Source: Porites lobata
Taxonomy: Eukaryota; Cnidaria; Anthozoa; Scleractinia; Poritidae
Assembly: GCA_942486035.1 (NCBI GenBank)
Contig: CALNXK010000037.1
Coordinates: forward strand, 216,001 to 280,000
Length of the DNA: 64,000 nt
Direction: 5' to 3'
Of the stretch, positions 12,001-24,700 are shown one piece after another; position 1 is the stretch's first letter; every line of letters starts with the position of its first letter. Made by a program: the position numbers and the translations under genes. A model generated the notes under the pieces. That model had not been told where the DNA came from and made no database searches. It was given only the letters and a program-made list of their open reading frames with translations.

Positions 12001-14057
12001 TCTGATCAGTCATCAGTGTCTTATATAACAAATATTGGATGATGATGTCTCCTGTCAGTAAGATAATATTTTTGACAGTGCCATAACTATCAAGAGAGTG
12101 AAGCAACATTGTTGAAATAAACTTTCTGGCGATGGGTTTTGTTTAGTTAACAGTATATTATTAAAAACAATTTTTTTGTTGAGCCATTTTAATCAGACAG
12201 GTTATTTTACACATCTGTGGGAAATGATAGATATGTTCTTTGACACTTATCATCTGTTTTACACAATTTTGGTTAAATGTTGAATAAAACAGACCATTCA
12301 ATAGATCCGTGTTAACATTTACCATAAAGTCACTTAGTCAATTCTAATTTTGCCATTGATTTACTGTACAGCAGCTGCAGCTAGAGCAACTCCTGGTTCA
12401 CAGGGCCATCCTATTGTTGTGAATGAGAATGATGGACAACAGCCTGGTCCAGCATACACTGCACATGCCGCCCCTAGGGTGGCGCAAAATCAACCTTGGC
12501 ATCCAAGATCAAGGGAACAACCATACACCCGTGGAGTTCAAGTGACCGATACACGTCCAGCTGCTACCCACCAGAGAAATAATTACAACCGATATTATGA
12601 TCATCACAGGTACTATGGTAACTATGGAGGTCATGCTGGATATCGTGGTGGGGCTGATATTGAGAGGGAACATGCGCATGGTAATTACATGCAAGGTGTT
12701 CCTGGAGCATATTATCCTGGTTATGGTCAGTGCCGATTATGTGGTGAGTAGTAAGCAAGCAAACTTCCTCTTCTGGTGTGAGACTCTTCCCCAGGGGGAT
12801 AGTCCAGATCAGAAGTAACGGGGATGATCAAATGGTAGCAAAGTTTTGATAGAGGAATTGCAAAGCCATGTGGAAAATTGGATGGCAAAACCCAAAAAAA
12901 TCCAATGATTAATTTCCGAGCCTTCAAAAAATTCCAGAAACGATTAAAAATAAAATGATATAACACAGAAACTAAGAACATTAGAAAAATCCATCACCAG
13001 AACTATGTGGCCAGGATACGCGGGCACTACCATGAATCTTAAGATTTTTTTAAAAGAAAACCTAAACAATCAGTACTTAAATCAAGCCACCCAAAAAAAG
13101 CCCTGAATGAAAAATTTCAAACCCAAGAAAGTCCTTCAATCATCCTTGTCACTTGAAATCCAGAGTACCCTCCCACCGGAGCACTCTTCGAAAAGCCATG
13201 ATTTGATACATTTTTTCAAAATTTCATTTTGTTGATGTGGGTGTAGTATTAAAGCAGTGAGCGGGGGCTTCCCTAAAAATTGATGGGGATACAGTGTACT
13301 TTTCACAGAAATATAGCAGTTATGGTGACTGGAAAAGGCCCATTAAGGCCTTTGATCAATTATATGAAGATTTTTGTTTCAAAATGCATAAGGTTTGCTC
13401 TTATTACAGTAAGAGAATTTAACATGTGATTCAGAATCACTTAGGGCCTATTTCATGTACCCCTTTAATTGGTACTGTCTTAGGGGTTAAGAGGAGTTTG
13501 GGCCACACCCATTAATGGAGATCCTGATGTCTTTTAGAGGAAGTCTTTGAAATTGTTGCAGTGCATGAGCATTGGTCATTTTTATAGGGAAATCAACTTC
13601 GTGATGGCTTCTGCAACAACAAGTTTACACTAATAGTGGCATTGTAAATACTGAAAGTTGCAGTACACTGGAACCTTGATATAACAAAGGGCTAAGTTCA
13701 CTATAATGAGGTTTTTCTATATGGAGGTTCTTGTTATGTGTACTACTACTTGGGTAAAGAAAACTGTTATACCAAGGACTTCGTGGTATAGAGGTTTATA
13801 TCAAGCTTCCACTGTAATATGCTTGCTTTATTTCCAAGTAAACTTCCCTCTGCAATCAGATTTTTATATCAAATTACTTTGACTAGGAAATAAATTGGTT
13901 CATATATGTTTTGGGCTATTTTGGGGTTGTTTTAATTTATTTCATCAAATGATGTAGATTCATTGCTTGGTAAAGACATTTGTGTCAATAAATATAATTT
14001 ATTATTTTTTCAGGTATGAGAGGGCACTGGGCACCAGGATGTCCATTCCAGCACTAG
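6083..14057 (+). CDS. RNF8: RNF8-like E3 ubiquitin ligase (FHA, coiled coil, RING, CCHC knuckle)
   Basis: A ubiquitin ligase that in vertebrates binds phosphorylated MDC1 at DNA breaks and ubiquitinates chromatin. Exons 6083-6367, 7318-8443, 12372-12743 and 14014-14057 join in frame to 608 residues plus stop. The FHA domain (about residues 25-140) has Pro-Leu-Met-Ile-Ser-Arg-Arg-His and Ser-Leu-Asn-Gly-Val-Tyr-Val-Asn, as in RNF8. A long charged coiled coil spans about 180-370. The C3HC4 RING (about 387-425) begins Cys-Ile-Ile-Cys and has Cys-Ala-His-Ser-Phe-Cys. A Gln/Pro/Tyr/Gly/Arg-rich tail follows and ends in a CCHC knuckle (591-604), not in vertebrate RNF8 as I know it. ATG 6083 is used; an in-frame ATG at 6140 is an alternative. 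The frame is open 5' of 7318 back to 6994, but that is most likely intron. Confidence 0.88.
9599..9993. mobile_element. hAT-like MITE with CAGGGTTCGTAC ends
   Basis: It begins CAGGGTTCGTAC and ends GTACGAACCCTG, a perfect 12-bp inverted repeat. The interior is built from repeats of the word GGAAAGTCATGGAA. Ends starting CAGGG are typical of hAT-type non-autonomous elements. The flanks are A-rich and I could not confirm an 8-bp duplication. It lies in an RNF8-like intron. Confidence 0.65.
10808..10886. repeat. Small near-palindromic element
   Basis: GTAATAAACAACTACTTG near 10808 is matched by CAAGCAGTTGTTTATTA ending near 10884. The centre is also self-complementary (CTGATAAATGATTTATCGGG). 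It is probably a tiny foldback repeat. Confidence 0.5.
13666..13814. mobile_element. Pogo/Tigger-like MITE with TA duplication
   Basis: The left end CACTGGAACCTTGATATAAC matches the inverted right end CAGTGGAAGCTTGATATAAA. TA flanks both ends. About 149 bp long, no coding capacity. It lies in the last intron of the RNF8-like gene. Confidence 0.65.
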
Positions 14058-14689
14058 ATGGAGTCCTACATACCCACAGAACACTAACATAATATGTCAG
14101 TCACAGCATATGGGCAATATGGTTTTACCATACATATTAATCTAGCAGATAATTAATCTAAAAGATAATTAGACTGAGTGAGGTTGAAAGCATACAGTGT
14201 GGATGCATGTCATGGAAAAGTTTCAGTTCAGCATTTTGCATCTGCTATATTATTCATATAACTTAAGCACGGCAGTTTTGCCATAAAGGTTTAAGTGGTT
14301 AAGAGTGACATAATCTTTCTCCAAAGACATATTCTGCAGGGGTAATTAATTTAATGATAAGGCTCAAACTTCTGAAGAAAAATTATTTGGGTAATATTGT
14401 AAATTAATGATTTGTTCAAAATCAAAAGGGAATCAGATCTTGGCTAAATATGTATGGTTTCAAACAGGGCATTTGGTATGCTAATACTATATTATATACA
14501 GTATTTTGCAGCAGTTAGACATTATATAGTTTTTGTCACTGGTGTACAGTTATCTGCAACTTCATTCAATTTCATAAAAGGCTTGTTTGAATAATATTTC
14601 ATGGAGCCTTGTGCTTTAAGATAAGATAACTACCAGTCGCTTGCAATAGGAGCTGGGATTAAATAATAGTAATATTTAATTTTAAGGTA

Positions 14690-15082
14690 CCTTCCTCGAA
14701 AGGTATTTCCTCGAATAAGCGCCCAGGCGATGGCTAAAAGGAGGGCGCTAATGAAGTTTTCCTTTCAACGAACTGTGATTTTATTTTGGCTTAATCTCTA
14801 ATAGAAAATCAAAGACTTCACCATTTTCCGCGAAAACGTAAAGTCAATATTTAAATGTCTATCGTTACACACTATTATATCGCTGCATATTTATAAAATA
14901 TCGGTTATCTCATCGTCCTCAAGATCGTCCTCGTCAATGATGTGCACATCGTCGCATTCCTCTTGTACTCCCTACTATTTGAGGGTGCGCTTAATCGAAA
15001 GGGTTGCTTGATTGTGGGCGCTTATTCCGGAGAGGGCGCTTTTAATATATAAAGCGTTGGCGCTTATTCGAGGAAATAGGGT
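14690..15082. mobile_element. MITE with ATTTCCTCGAATAAGCGCC ends
   Basis: The left part carries TATTTCCTCGAATAAGCGCC and the right end GGCGCTTATTCGAGGAAATA, its exact reverse complement. The interior is non-coding. Outer limits are approximate. A diverged relative with a GGCGTTAATTCGAGG motif appears near 47410-47530. Confidence 0.6.
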
Positions 15083-16879
15083 ACTTTATAAGCACTAGTT
15101 GTAGAAGGTGAAATTTGCAAAACGGTGAAACAAAAAAGTTGTACCATGCAGTAATTAATAGCGAGGTGATAAAAGTTTTTCACAATTCTTGAAAATCGCC
15201 CAAAACATGACAAAAACCGCGGAACAGAAATATAGTCGATGACGGCCGCATGCTTCAAAGCCAGGCAAGTTCTCAATGCAATTGACAAATTCCTCCAGTT
15301 TAAAAAGGATCTTATGGACTTCCTTTGCAGAATTACGGATGGGCTTGAAGCAAATGTGGCAACCTTTAAAAAACACACACGAACAAACTGAACACAACCT
15401 TTAAACAAGAGAAAAACGAAAACCGCTAAATTTAAATCAAATATCGCAAATTTGAAGAGCAGAATCTTCAATCTTCCTCCTTTCATTACAACGTATTGTT
15501 TGAAAAAATTGGTGTCATTTTATTTTATTTCTTCATTTTTCCAAATAACTCCGGACTTTTTCCAAAGTGGTCAGTTGGCTCAAACAAAACCTCAAACAGG
15601 TCAGTTAGCTATCTATCTTGTTTTTGAAATTCTGGCATCTATTCTTGCAACTAATCACAATCCGTATTTATTTAAAAACTAAAAAGGAAATGTTTAATAG
15701 TAAAAAAAAAGAGAATTAAAAAAATGCTTGTGCTGGATAATTTTAAGTACGTAACAAATATTAAAGCTACTCTACACATGAACTGATCTTAATATTACTG
15801 TCATTCTCTTTGTCAAGTATTGAGAATAACTAACACGCGTTTCAAATAAAGTGGCAGGGAATATAAACCGTTTGATCAGTTGTCCTATTCATCTTTGCGT
15901 ATTTCTTAATTTGCGTTGTTTTAAGATCATCTCATTCTCAAAGCTTCCTATGAATCTTAGAGGGGTGCAAGGGGGAGTCTCATCAAGAGTTCACGAACAA
16001 CACGAAACGCCGTTTTCTCGCTTCTCAAACATAGAGGTCGTAAAAACTGTCAAAAACGTTACGTTAGTCCCATTTTGTAAAACCGAGTGCTTCGATTATA
16101 TTTTAGCAAGTTAACTAGAGTCTTACGAACCTTGTGAAAAACACTGCGGGACTATAAATTCCCTTTGGAAAACAGCTGTCGGTGGGTATGAGCACACAGA
16201 AGTGTGAAGTTACTGAAAATTAAGACTCGAAAGTAAAGTTAAATCAAGCCGCCAGATGCTAGTTAAGGTCGTTTGGCCAAATTAACGATTTATTTTCTTC
16301 AACTGATGTTTAAAACATATCGAGGATTTCGGCAGTTCCGGTTTCACGGAATTCACTTCAATCACGATTCACAAAACAGTTTTTCAGTACATCACAACTC
16401 AGGGACACCAAAAATGGTCGAGCAAGGCGTCACGAACTTAAGATGGCCCTTCATACCATTCAATTAAGTTACTCACTCATTCATTCAACCATTTTCAACC
16501 TGAATTTAATTTTTAGACCCTATTTTATTTCATGGGTCAGGGGGGGACCCTGGCATTTTAAACGTATTTTGGGGTAGGCATATTTTTCTAAAAATTTTTG
16601 ATTTGTGTTCCCCAGAGCGTGAAAAAAGGGATCAAAAAGAAACCAGAAAAAAACCCCAATTCTAGACCTCGGGGTCCAATTACTCCATTTGTTAGATGTT
16701 CGAAAATCCTAGGAGAGGCAGGCAAGTAATAAATTTTACAATAAATGCTCCGAAAATTCTAGATCTCAAATCGTCTTCCGTACAGATATTTTCCGAAAAT
16801 TGACGTTGAGTGTCGCTGATAATAATGACGATCAATTGGTTTAACAATTTTAACCTGAATTTAATTTGTTGGCCTTTAA

Positions 16880-17010
16880 CACTAAACATATGTCCATGTC
16901 CTTTCCTGCCATTCTCTCAAATTTCTTTGAAGAACAGTGAACTCAAAACCCCCCACAACACCTTTCGGGATTGTCATGTGTACATTTTTCCGAACCTTTC
17001 TCGAAATAGC
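16880..17010. repeat. Dispersed repeat, relative of 59330-59455
   Basis: Shared words with the right part of the foldback element at 59 kb include ACACCTTTCGGGATTGTC versus ATACCTTTCGGGATTGTC, and a common CCTTTCTCGAAATAGCTGTA. The two loci are about 42 kb apart, so this is an interspersed family. Confidence 0.55.
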
Positions 17011-17668
17011 TGTATACTTATAAGACCGAGTAAAACCCTCCCGATTTTCTTCCTTTTCACCCCTCCCTATAGGCTCTATAACATTTTTCTTTAAAAAAGG
17101 CAGGCGAGGATATCTCTCCTCGTGCTACAAGAGGGATCCATTATTGAAAAATAAGATTGAAAACAGATGAGATGATTCATAATGTAAAAACAATTTATTA
17201 GCGTTTTCCTAGGTAATATATTACATGCATGCCTTAAATTCAAATACAAAATATATATTCAGTCTTATTAAAATGTACATTAATTGATTTCAAATGAAGT
17301 TGTTGTGAAAGTAGAAAATTGCATTTTTTTGGGGGGGGGGCGCTTAGAAAGACTATCAAACGGTGTCAAAATGACGGTTACAAAAGCGATCAGAAGCTGC
17401 AAGATATCGAAAAACGCTCTTGCATAGTAATAAATTATTACGGACTACGAAGCTTGGTACTTATAGGATAGAACGCGTAGAAACTTAGAGAGCGGCTATA
17501 TCCGCTGCCTTTGAAAATTTTAGTACGTCGATGTTAACCTAAAACTTTCGTTTGGCGAGAGAGAAAGAAGCTGCGAAACGTGCTCAAGAGGGGCGCGCGA
17601 ACGAGCGGCAAAGCCGCCCCATTCTCCTTACAGTCTCGCTGCTCATTTGCATACGCGACAAACGAGTG

Positions 17669-20600
17669 CTAGGATTGTTTCACATCAGCTGCAAATCGCA
17701 GACCCATCTGCAAGTTTCGAACACCCCTGGAGGGACTGGACTTAAATGGTGAGTCTAGCACTGCATGGCGGGATATTCTGGAATCTTTCTTTAGAATGCT
17801 TGAGGGACTGGGTTGAAGACCTTCACCAGCCGCTGCGGATTCTGGGAGTCTGGCTAGTTTAACAATGTCGGTGTGTTCTACAATATGTTCCTATTAAGAG
17901 AAAAAACACACACACAGTAACGGTTAGAATTGAATTACCTGTTCCCCAACAAAATTTCATCTTTCATATAATCTACGCTAAGATACAGACTTGAAAAGTA
18001 CGGCTAAACTTGATCTGGAAGAAGGCTAACAATACACTCACAGAATAAGACCCCCCCCCCCCCCCCCCCCATGTTTCTTCAAACGTATCCGCTGGGGCTA
18101 TTGCTAATTATCTCTCCTCAATCGAGTGAACTCAGGCACCGTTCACAGTAAATCTTGTTTTCCATTGCTTCCTGTTTGCCATGAGTTCGCTTTACTCAAC
18201 TCCCCGATCAGCTTCAAGGATATCATTTTAGTTCTCAGCAAGCTGCCGCGGGATCTTCATCCAAGGTTTGGCTCCCAGAAAATAAATGTAGTACTCTATG
18301 CACTACAATTTTCTCCTTCTTTTTTAAAATTTTCTGGAGACTCTTGGAGTCTTGTGTACAGTGCCAATTTCTACGAAAATACGATGCTGGTCCCTGCGCA
18401 CTTAAAACCCCCAAAAAGATGAATGGGACAGCCACACACTAACCTCTAGTAACAGCGTGACTACAGTACTCACCTGAATAATTTTCAACTTTGAATCCAC
18501 GTCCATGGATTCTACAGGTGTAGTATGGAGTCGTTGGCATTTCTCTGCTATGTTATCTATGGCCATTCTGATGCAGCCGAGCATTTCACTCTGTCAAGAA
18601 ATGACCAACAACATCTGATTCAGCACCGGTGGTCAGTGATGGCATTACAACTACTCTCCCCAACAGCCGTTTTTAGTGTTGTCATGCACTCTTTCTTCTT
18701 CAGGGAAGGACAGACACTAAATACGGGTGCAGTAGAGACCACATGACAACAGCACTACCCCAAAAAAGCATATTGCTCTGTTTAGAAACAAGAGCAATTC
18801 TCTCTCCTCTTAACTCTCCTATAGATATAATGTTTTAACCATTTAAGCCCTACGGGTGATCAGCATGAAATTTCTCCTTGTTATACATTATCAATGCTTT
18901 ATAAAACTGAGTGCATGGTCATGAGAATTTAGGGCATGGTCACACAAGATGAATCTATTGACACTTCAACAAATTCTTTCCAGTACTTCCATTGAAAACA
19001 TATAGGGACAAAGAATGAGAAGTTGAATTTTGATATTAGGGTTTAAAGGTTTAAAAAGAAAAAGTATAGTACTCCGTTCCAGGTGATTCAGAAAATGGAT
19101 TGCAGGCAAAAAATAGAGCAAGTGAAAAAAAAAAGCGATATTTTTTTTCCCTCGCTCTTTTTTTTTGCCTTCTTCTCACTATCTGAATGCCTGGAACTTC
19201 TCCTTCTTCTGCCCTAACCTGCTGCCTGAAAATTCCCCTACTGTTGATTAAGAACTGGTCAATTTTTTCTTTCTTTTGCATGCTCTCTTCAAGTTTTTCT
19301 TGAAGCGCAGCCAACTCACTATTCATCAGCTGCAAATAAAAGAATTTATAAAGAAATGAATTTCAATAAAGATTAATTTAATATTATTAATCTGAATAAA
19401 ATGATTTTCCCAGTTATGAAAGCTTTTTCAGCTATTGGGAAATAAGAATCTCCTGAACCAAAAAAACTCTGAAAGATTGTTCACATGCTGAGGGGGGCAA
19501 GAACCAGTTTTAACATTAATTTATGCAAATATTACTAATAAATGATACTGATTCTGCACAACTGACCAGCAGGTCTTGAGTGTGTTCTTGATTCAAATCC
19601 TGGAGTTTCTGTTGCTCTGTCTCTACCTGAAAAGATTTTTATTAACGCACAAAAAATAATGTGAGACCGCAGGGACTGCTCAAAAGAATGTTTGCTGACA
19701 ATGCTGGTATTGGACATGGTTGGAAAAGTAAACAACATTTTTTTATGGGAGTGCGCTCTGATATTTCGTTGTTAAATTCACTTCTTACTGCCTGTTTATG
19801 CAGGCTCAAATCGTGACAGCTTGCAAATATTTTTTCGTACTTGGGGTCTTAGAAGGGCTTATAAATGGGGGGCTTTATATCTGGGACGGTTTATCAAGGA
19901 CTTAAAAAAAGTGTTTCAAGACAAGCTATAAGGGTGATCAAAATTATAGTCTTTGAATTTACTCACTTTTTTAAGTTTCAAAACATCGTAAATTTGAATT
20001 CATTTCAGTACAAGTTAGAAGGGTATTCCACAACTCATTCTCAAACAGGAGCTGTAAGTGTACCTGGTCTGAAGTGTCTATAAGCATCTGTACAAGAGAT
20101 TGATTGGTAGCACTCAATGTTCTAAATCTCATCATTATTCCCATCAGCATGGAGTCATTAGCCTCTAGATAGTCTAACAAGTGAAATGCAGAATGGAAAA
20201 TTAAATTTGTTAACATTTCTAGTCCCAAGAGTGGCCAAAATAAATATTCTCCTAACAATTCAATACATTATCAAGTACAAAGGTTATACATAATTAATAA
20301 AATGATCACCAACAGATCTTTACCATTCTCTCCACTAGTACTATTAAATTTCCACTAATGTTACAAGAAAATGGAGATCAGTCTGGAGAATATTTAAGTG
20401 GATGTTTGGGACTTAAAAGGGTTAAATAAATATGAATTCTGAACAGAGTAGAGCCATATATAACAACTTCTTATAAACAATTAAAGGATGAGGTTTTTGT
20501 GATATCTAGGATAATCAAAGTTGAGGTAAGTATTATAAGCCAAGCCAAAGGCTGAGGCTGATCACTTACTGAGACCTTGACTATTCTGGATATTGATAAC

Positions 20601-23600
20601 TTAATCTAATAATATTGTTTTATAATTACAGTGTATGCATTGCTTTGAAATAAATAATGACAAAGTAAGACACTGTCACACAGAACTGATTTGACATTGC
20701 TCTTGGAAATCATGCATTGTGCTTGCAACCTACACTAAACTGAAGGTTGCACTGATTTCCAAAATTAACTGTAGGTTCTTTATAGCCAGTGAGAAGATAG
20801 ATACTGAGTACAATGCATAATAATAATCAGAAATATTGTACCTTCTGGTAACTGGTCAAGAACTTTCATCAGGAATTTTTCATAAACAGAATACTTGGCC
20901 AGTTTTGCTTGTAGACCCTCATTCCTGAATAATACAAATAATAAATAAATTTATTATTAATATCACTTAAAGTGTTTAGCAAAGGTACTGAGAAGGGCTT
21001 TTGGTTCAGATATTAAGTAAAATAAGTAAAAACTCTTTAAAATAATAAGCTGAGTACCACTAAAAACACATATCACCTCACCTAGAGCATTAGAAGTCTG
21101 AAAATGCAATCACAATCCTAATTTAAACTGTTGCAATAACGGATTGGGTGCTTTACTTGAAACTATTTATTTGACAACTTTTGGCTTGTTGGAAATTATG
21201 TGGCCTTTTTTGAAAATTATAACATTAAAATATGTTGAGCACTCAAGAGTTCTTATTGATTTAACCTGCCGAAGAGTTTTAGATAAAAATAAAGCATTAA
21301 AATAAAAAATATAAATGCATTTGAATATTGTACAGGAATCATTGTAGCCTACAGTTGTATAGTGATTGGACTTACTTAGTATAAAATTTTAGTGACTTTT
21401 AGGGAGATATTTTACACACACTAATTCATATTTTTAAGGCCAAGGCAAGCTTTAGCATAGCTTTAGCATTGTAAGATTTTTTGAGAAGGTCTAGCAGTTT
21501 CTTTTATTAATTTGCATATTTTCTAATACACCATACCTCTATCACTTAGTTTTAACCCCTAACCCCCCATCCTCTTCCTCCATCCAAGGGCTCACCTTGC
21601 TTTCAACTGTTCTAACTCGATAGTTAATACATCCAGTTCTCCGTTTTTCTGGTTTTTAAGTTTTAATTCTGTTTGGTACTTTTGGATGGCTCTTCTTCTT
21701 TTTGCATCATTTTCTTCGATGAACTTTTCGAACTTGTTCACTCTTTCACGAATCTGTTGGGATGAAAAGGAGGTAAATGTGATGTCATTATTATTATTTT
21801 TTTTTTGAGGTACGGGGGTAGGTTGAACGCACACAAGGAAGGAAGATACAATATATTTACTTGACTTGTGATGTATACCATTCTTTTTCAGCAACTTCCT
21901 TTCATGGGTACTCTTTGGTTGTGGTCAAACTTGTATTAATATAGTCAACCTGTGCTTGACCAGTAAATTGGATATACTCTGCAATCTTAGGCTAGGGGAC
22001 AGCTTGCCATTAACACAGGTTTGCCCGCACCACCCAAAAGCCAGAACATACATAAAGAGTACAGTAGGGTTATTCAAGGCCGTACTCTAGGAAAAATAAT
22101 ATTTTGGGGAAAACTAATATTTGACAATGACAGTAAGGAGAGTAAGAGCTCTCAAGAGTCTCCTGAAACTCAGTGGTGTAGAACATCTGTACTGGTAAGC
22201 AGAAAGTCATAGCCGGTTTGACTCCTGCTGAGAGAACTCAGTTGCATGTGCCATATTTATTGTTGTGTACATACAATGTTCATACAAGACTTTCCTAGCA
22301 ACGGAAATCTGGAGTCATGTAGCTCGACAATGACTGTCAAGTTTTGCTCGAGACTGTAGCAGTGAGCTACGTGTACTCTGACACCGTAAAAAGTGCTGGA
22401 GTTTATGGCCTTTAAGTGGCCAGTTCCAAATATTAGTTACTTAAACCAAAAAAGTCATCATTTGTCATTTCGATCCCAATTAAGGACAATCTTTGTCATA
22501 AGCCACCAGTACTGCAAAAGCATAGGCCTGTAATCTATTGTTGGTTTTCACATCACGTTGACCACTAAAATTCAAACTACAAAGCTGTCGATCCTACTGA
22601 GATTTTACGTCGAATGATGTATTAGAGTGGCTGAAAACTAATTTTCAAGTAAATTTTCGCTTCAAAAAAGTTCAATTTTTTTAAAAGTTTTAAACCCAAA
22701 AAACATCTCGAAATTTTGCTTTCTGTGCATGCCTGAACTTCAACAAGCCTATAATTTGCATCTGGATCAGAATGCTGCGAAGTGTATGAGCTGTAAACGG
22801 CTTTGTGGTACGTTTTAGTTCTTTATAGCATGACAGTGACCAGAGAACCACTCAACTACCATAGATTCAAAAAGTGTTTTTTGGGAAAATTTCCAGGAGC
22901 GAACGGGTTAAGAATTCTAGCAGCAAGAGAAAGGTTCAACGTTGCAGAAGAATATTATTTTTGAGAGGCTACACGTCTGAGTAAAAAATAGTCCTAAGGC
23001 TATTGACCATTAGCTGGAGAATTCTGCGTAGTAAATGAAGAATACTCCGATCTCCGATGCCTAATGAACACCCTGCATTACAAAAATTATCACTTTAATG
23101 TTTATGAGTTCCTCGAGGAATAAATTCACGCTTTTGAAGCAAAACTCGGTAAAACTCAATCTTTCTGTTGGCTTCCATCCGCAATGTTGGTGCCCATCCG
23201 GATGGGCACCACCATAGCATCTCCATATAAATCTCTATAAATTTGGGTAAAACATTTCTTCGGATATCTCGTATGTATCAAATTATTCCTCTGAATCTTG
23301 GCAAGGGTCTCTGCATATTTACCTCATTTCATTTCCCAGATTCTGGACTTTGTCCATTGAACTTTTTTTGACTTTTATTTTGTTCTGTTTTGAATGACAT
23401 ACGTGACAAGGAAAACCAGCAATGTAGAAATTGGGAAATAACCAGTCTACAAAATTTTCTTTGAAAATTATACATACAAACCTGGGTTTGCTTCTTTTTA
23501 AGCTCCTCCTCCTTCCTTTTGCAAGCTGTCATACGCTCTGCAAACTGTCGTCTTTTAATATCCAAGTCTTCCTGCACCTTTTCCACTTCCACTTGTTTCT

Positions 23601-24700
23601 TGAGCAGCAGGGTAGACTGAACAGTATTGAGTCCTGTGTCAAGTAGTTTGCTTGCAGACTGCAAAACAATTAACATCAAAAGAGGGGTGTGAATACATAG
23701 ATATATGATCAGTGCTGTAGCAAGACTTTTGGCACGAGGGGGTTTATATAACCGGAAATTATAGAAAAATACCTTTCGAATTTACTAGTTTTTAATTAAG
23801 CTTCAGAACATCATAATAAGTCAAGTTTATTTCAGTACATTTGAAAAAGAGGCTTTTTTCATTTACCGGTTTGAGGAAGGTGGGCCTACAGCTGTATAAC
23901 TCTGGAGAGGCAGTTTACAGGCAAAGATATCTTAAATAAACGGTGAAAGTAATTTCTTTTCATTTTCCTTGAATAATATCTTACATGTCTTCCCACCATT
24001 TTACTTACTGATGATCAAAACATTTTTATGTTAGTTAATGACAATAATTATGGTATCTGTCGCATTTTTATTAATTCAATGAAAACACTAACTCTTGATT
24101 TTGCAATGATTTTATTTTTACATCCATATAATATCTTTTACCTAAACGACATAAAAAGAGTTCGAAGCAAAATTAACCACTCATTTGCGCACAAAATTTT
24201 AAAAACAGATAAATCTGCCCCTGACAGATGTTTCGTCTGCCTCCGGCTTGTTAATCTAAACTGACTTACATCATGTGCAAGTCTTTTTGAGTATATTAAT
24301 CTCCGGGATTAAACTACACATATCATTCACATAACAGATCCTCTAGATTTAGGCAGAAGTTACCACAAATTGTTTACCAAAACCCGTGACAAAAAATTCG
24401 AAGTTAACAATAGTGGTAAACACGCGAGTTACGGACAACTACGTGTACGAATTAATTGCGGAAAGAACTTCATGCACTACATACCTCTTTAACGATGGGA
24501 AATTTGCGAACCTCGCTTTCATCTTCCTCGTCTTCCCTGTCGACGAAAAACCGCAAAATTTTTGAAGAGAATACTCTCGTATATTTAGCCTGTTAAATAT
24601 GCACAAACTGAAATTAAAAGCAACTTTACCGTAACTGCGTTACGAAGACGTTCTGTTTCTGTGGTTCGAGCTCAAGCCGATAAGATCCCTCTGCATCCAT
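17669..24700 (-). CDS. CCDC42/CFAP73-family coiled-coil ciliary protein
   Basis: A cilium/flagellum coiled-coil protein; the family includes CCDC42 and CFAP73, the latter linked to inner dynein arm assembly. Ten minus-strand exons: 24700-24630, 24536-24485, 23658-23482, 21753-21596, 20924-20842, 20173-20064, 19626-19567, 19329-19219, 18590-18474 and 17890-17669. All have GT-AG boundaries and consistent phases, giving 386 residues and a TAG stop at 17671-17669. Family marks: a Leu-Leu-Lys-Lys-Gln-Val-Glu-Val-Glu stretch leading into a long coiled coil, Arg-Glu-Arg-Val-Asn-Lys-Phe-Glu-Lys-Phe-Ile-Glu-Glu-Asn-Asp-Ala-Lys-Arg, and Lys-Tyr-Ser-Val-Tyr-Glu-Lys-Phe-Leu. It is somewhat longer than the roughly 310-residue human members owing to a Ser/Pro-rich tail. 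CCDC42 and CFAP73 cannot be told apart here, so no symbol is given. Confidence 0.85.
18051..18070. repeat. Run of 20 C
   Basis: An uninterrupted poly-C tract of 20 bases in the last intron of the CFAP73-like gene. Such runs are prone to length error in assembly. Confidence 0.95.
19076..19197. mobile_element. Small MITE with GTTCCAGGCxxTCAGA ends
   Basis: The left end GTTCCAGGTGATTCAGA and right end TCTGAATGCCTGGAAC are near-perfect inverted repeats around an A/T-run core. The same end motif occurs in the element at 37079-37254. It lies 21 bp beyond a splice donor, inside a CFAP73-like intron. Confidence 0.6.
22150..22215 (+). repeat. tRNA-like sequence, possible SINE head
   Basis: CTCAGTGGTGTAGAACATCT resembles an A box with D-arm, and GGTTTGACTCC about 35 bases later resembles a B box; a short TCTG/CAGA stem lies between. 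The order and spacing fit a degenerate tRNA-derived sequence. It lacks a sound acceptor stem, so a working tRNA is unlikely. Confidence 0.35.
23189..23210. repeat. Perfect 22-bp palindrome
   Basis: GGTGCCCATCC is followed directly by its reverse complement. It lies in a CFAP73-like intron. Its function is unknown. Confidence 0.85.

Larger units (their letters stand above)
8444..12371 (+). other. Large RNF8-like intron 2
   Basis: This 3.9-kb intron separates the RING exon from the Gly/Tyr-rich exon. Apart from the repeats listed at 9599-9993 and 10808-10886 it holds only AT-rich sequence. The acceptor is a tandem CAGCAG (12369-12374), so two in-frame splice choices differing by one Ala codon are possible. 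Confidence 0.6.
14058..17668. other. Intergenic between RNF8-like and CFAP73-like genes
   Basis: This 3.6-kb gap separates two convergent genes. I see no convincing exon. It contains an inverted-repeat element at about 14690-15082, a repeat at about 16880-17010 related to one near 59330-59455, and a G tract near 17328-17340. The open frames at 15064-15682 have no recognisable domains and occur in repeat-like sequence. Confidence 0.5.

Noticed and set aside
15064..15486. Protein-coding gene on the minus strand
   Set aside because: No domain, no splice partners, and it overlaps repeat-like sequence adjoining a MITE.
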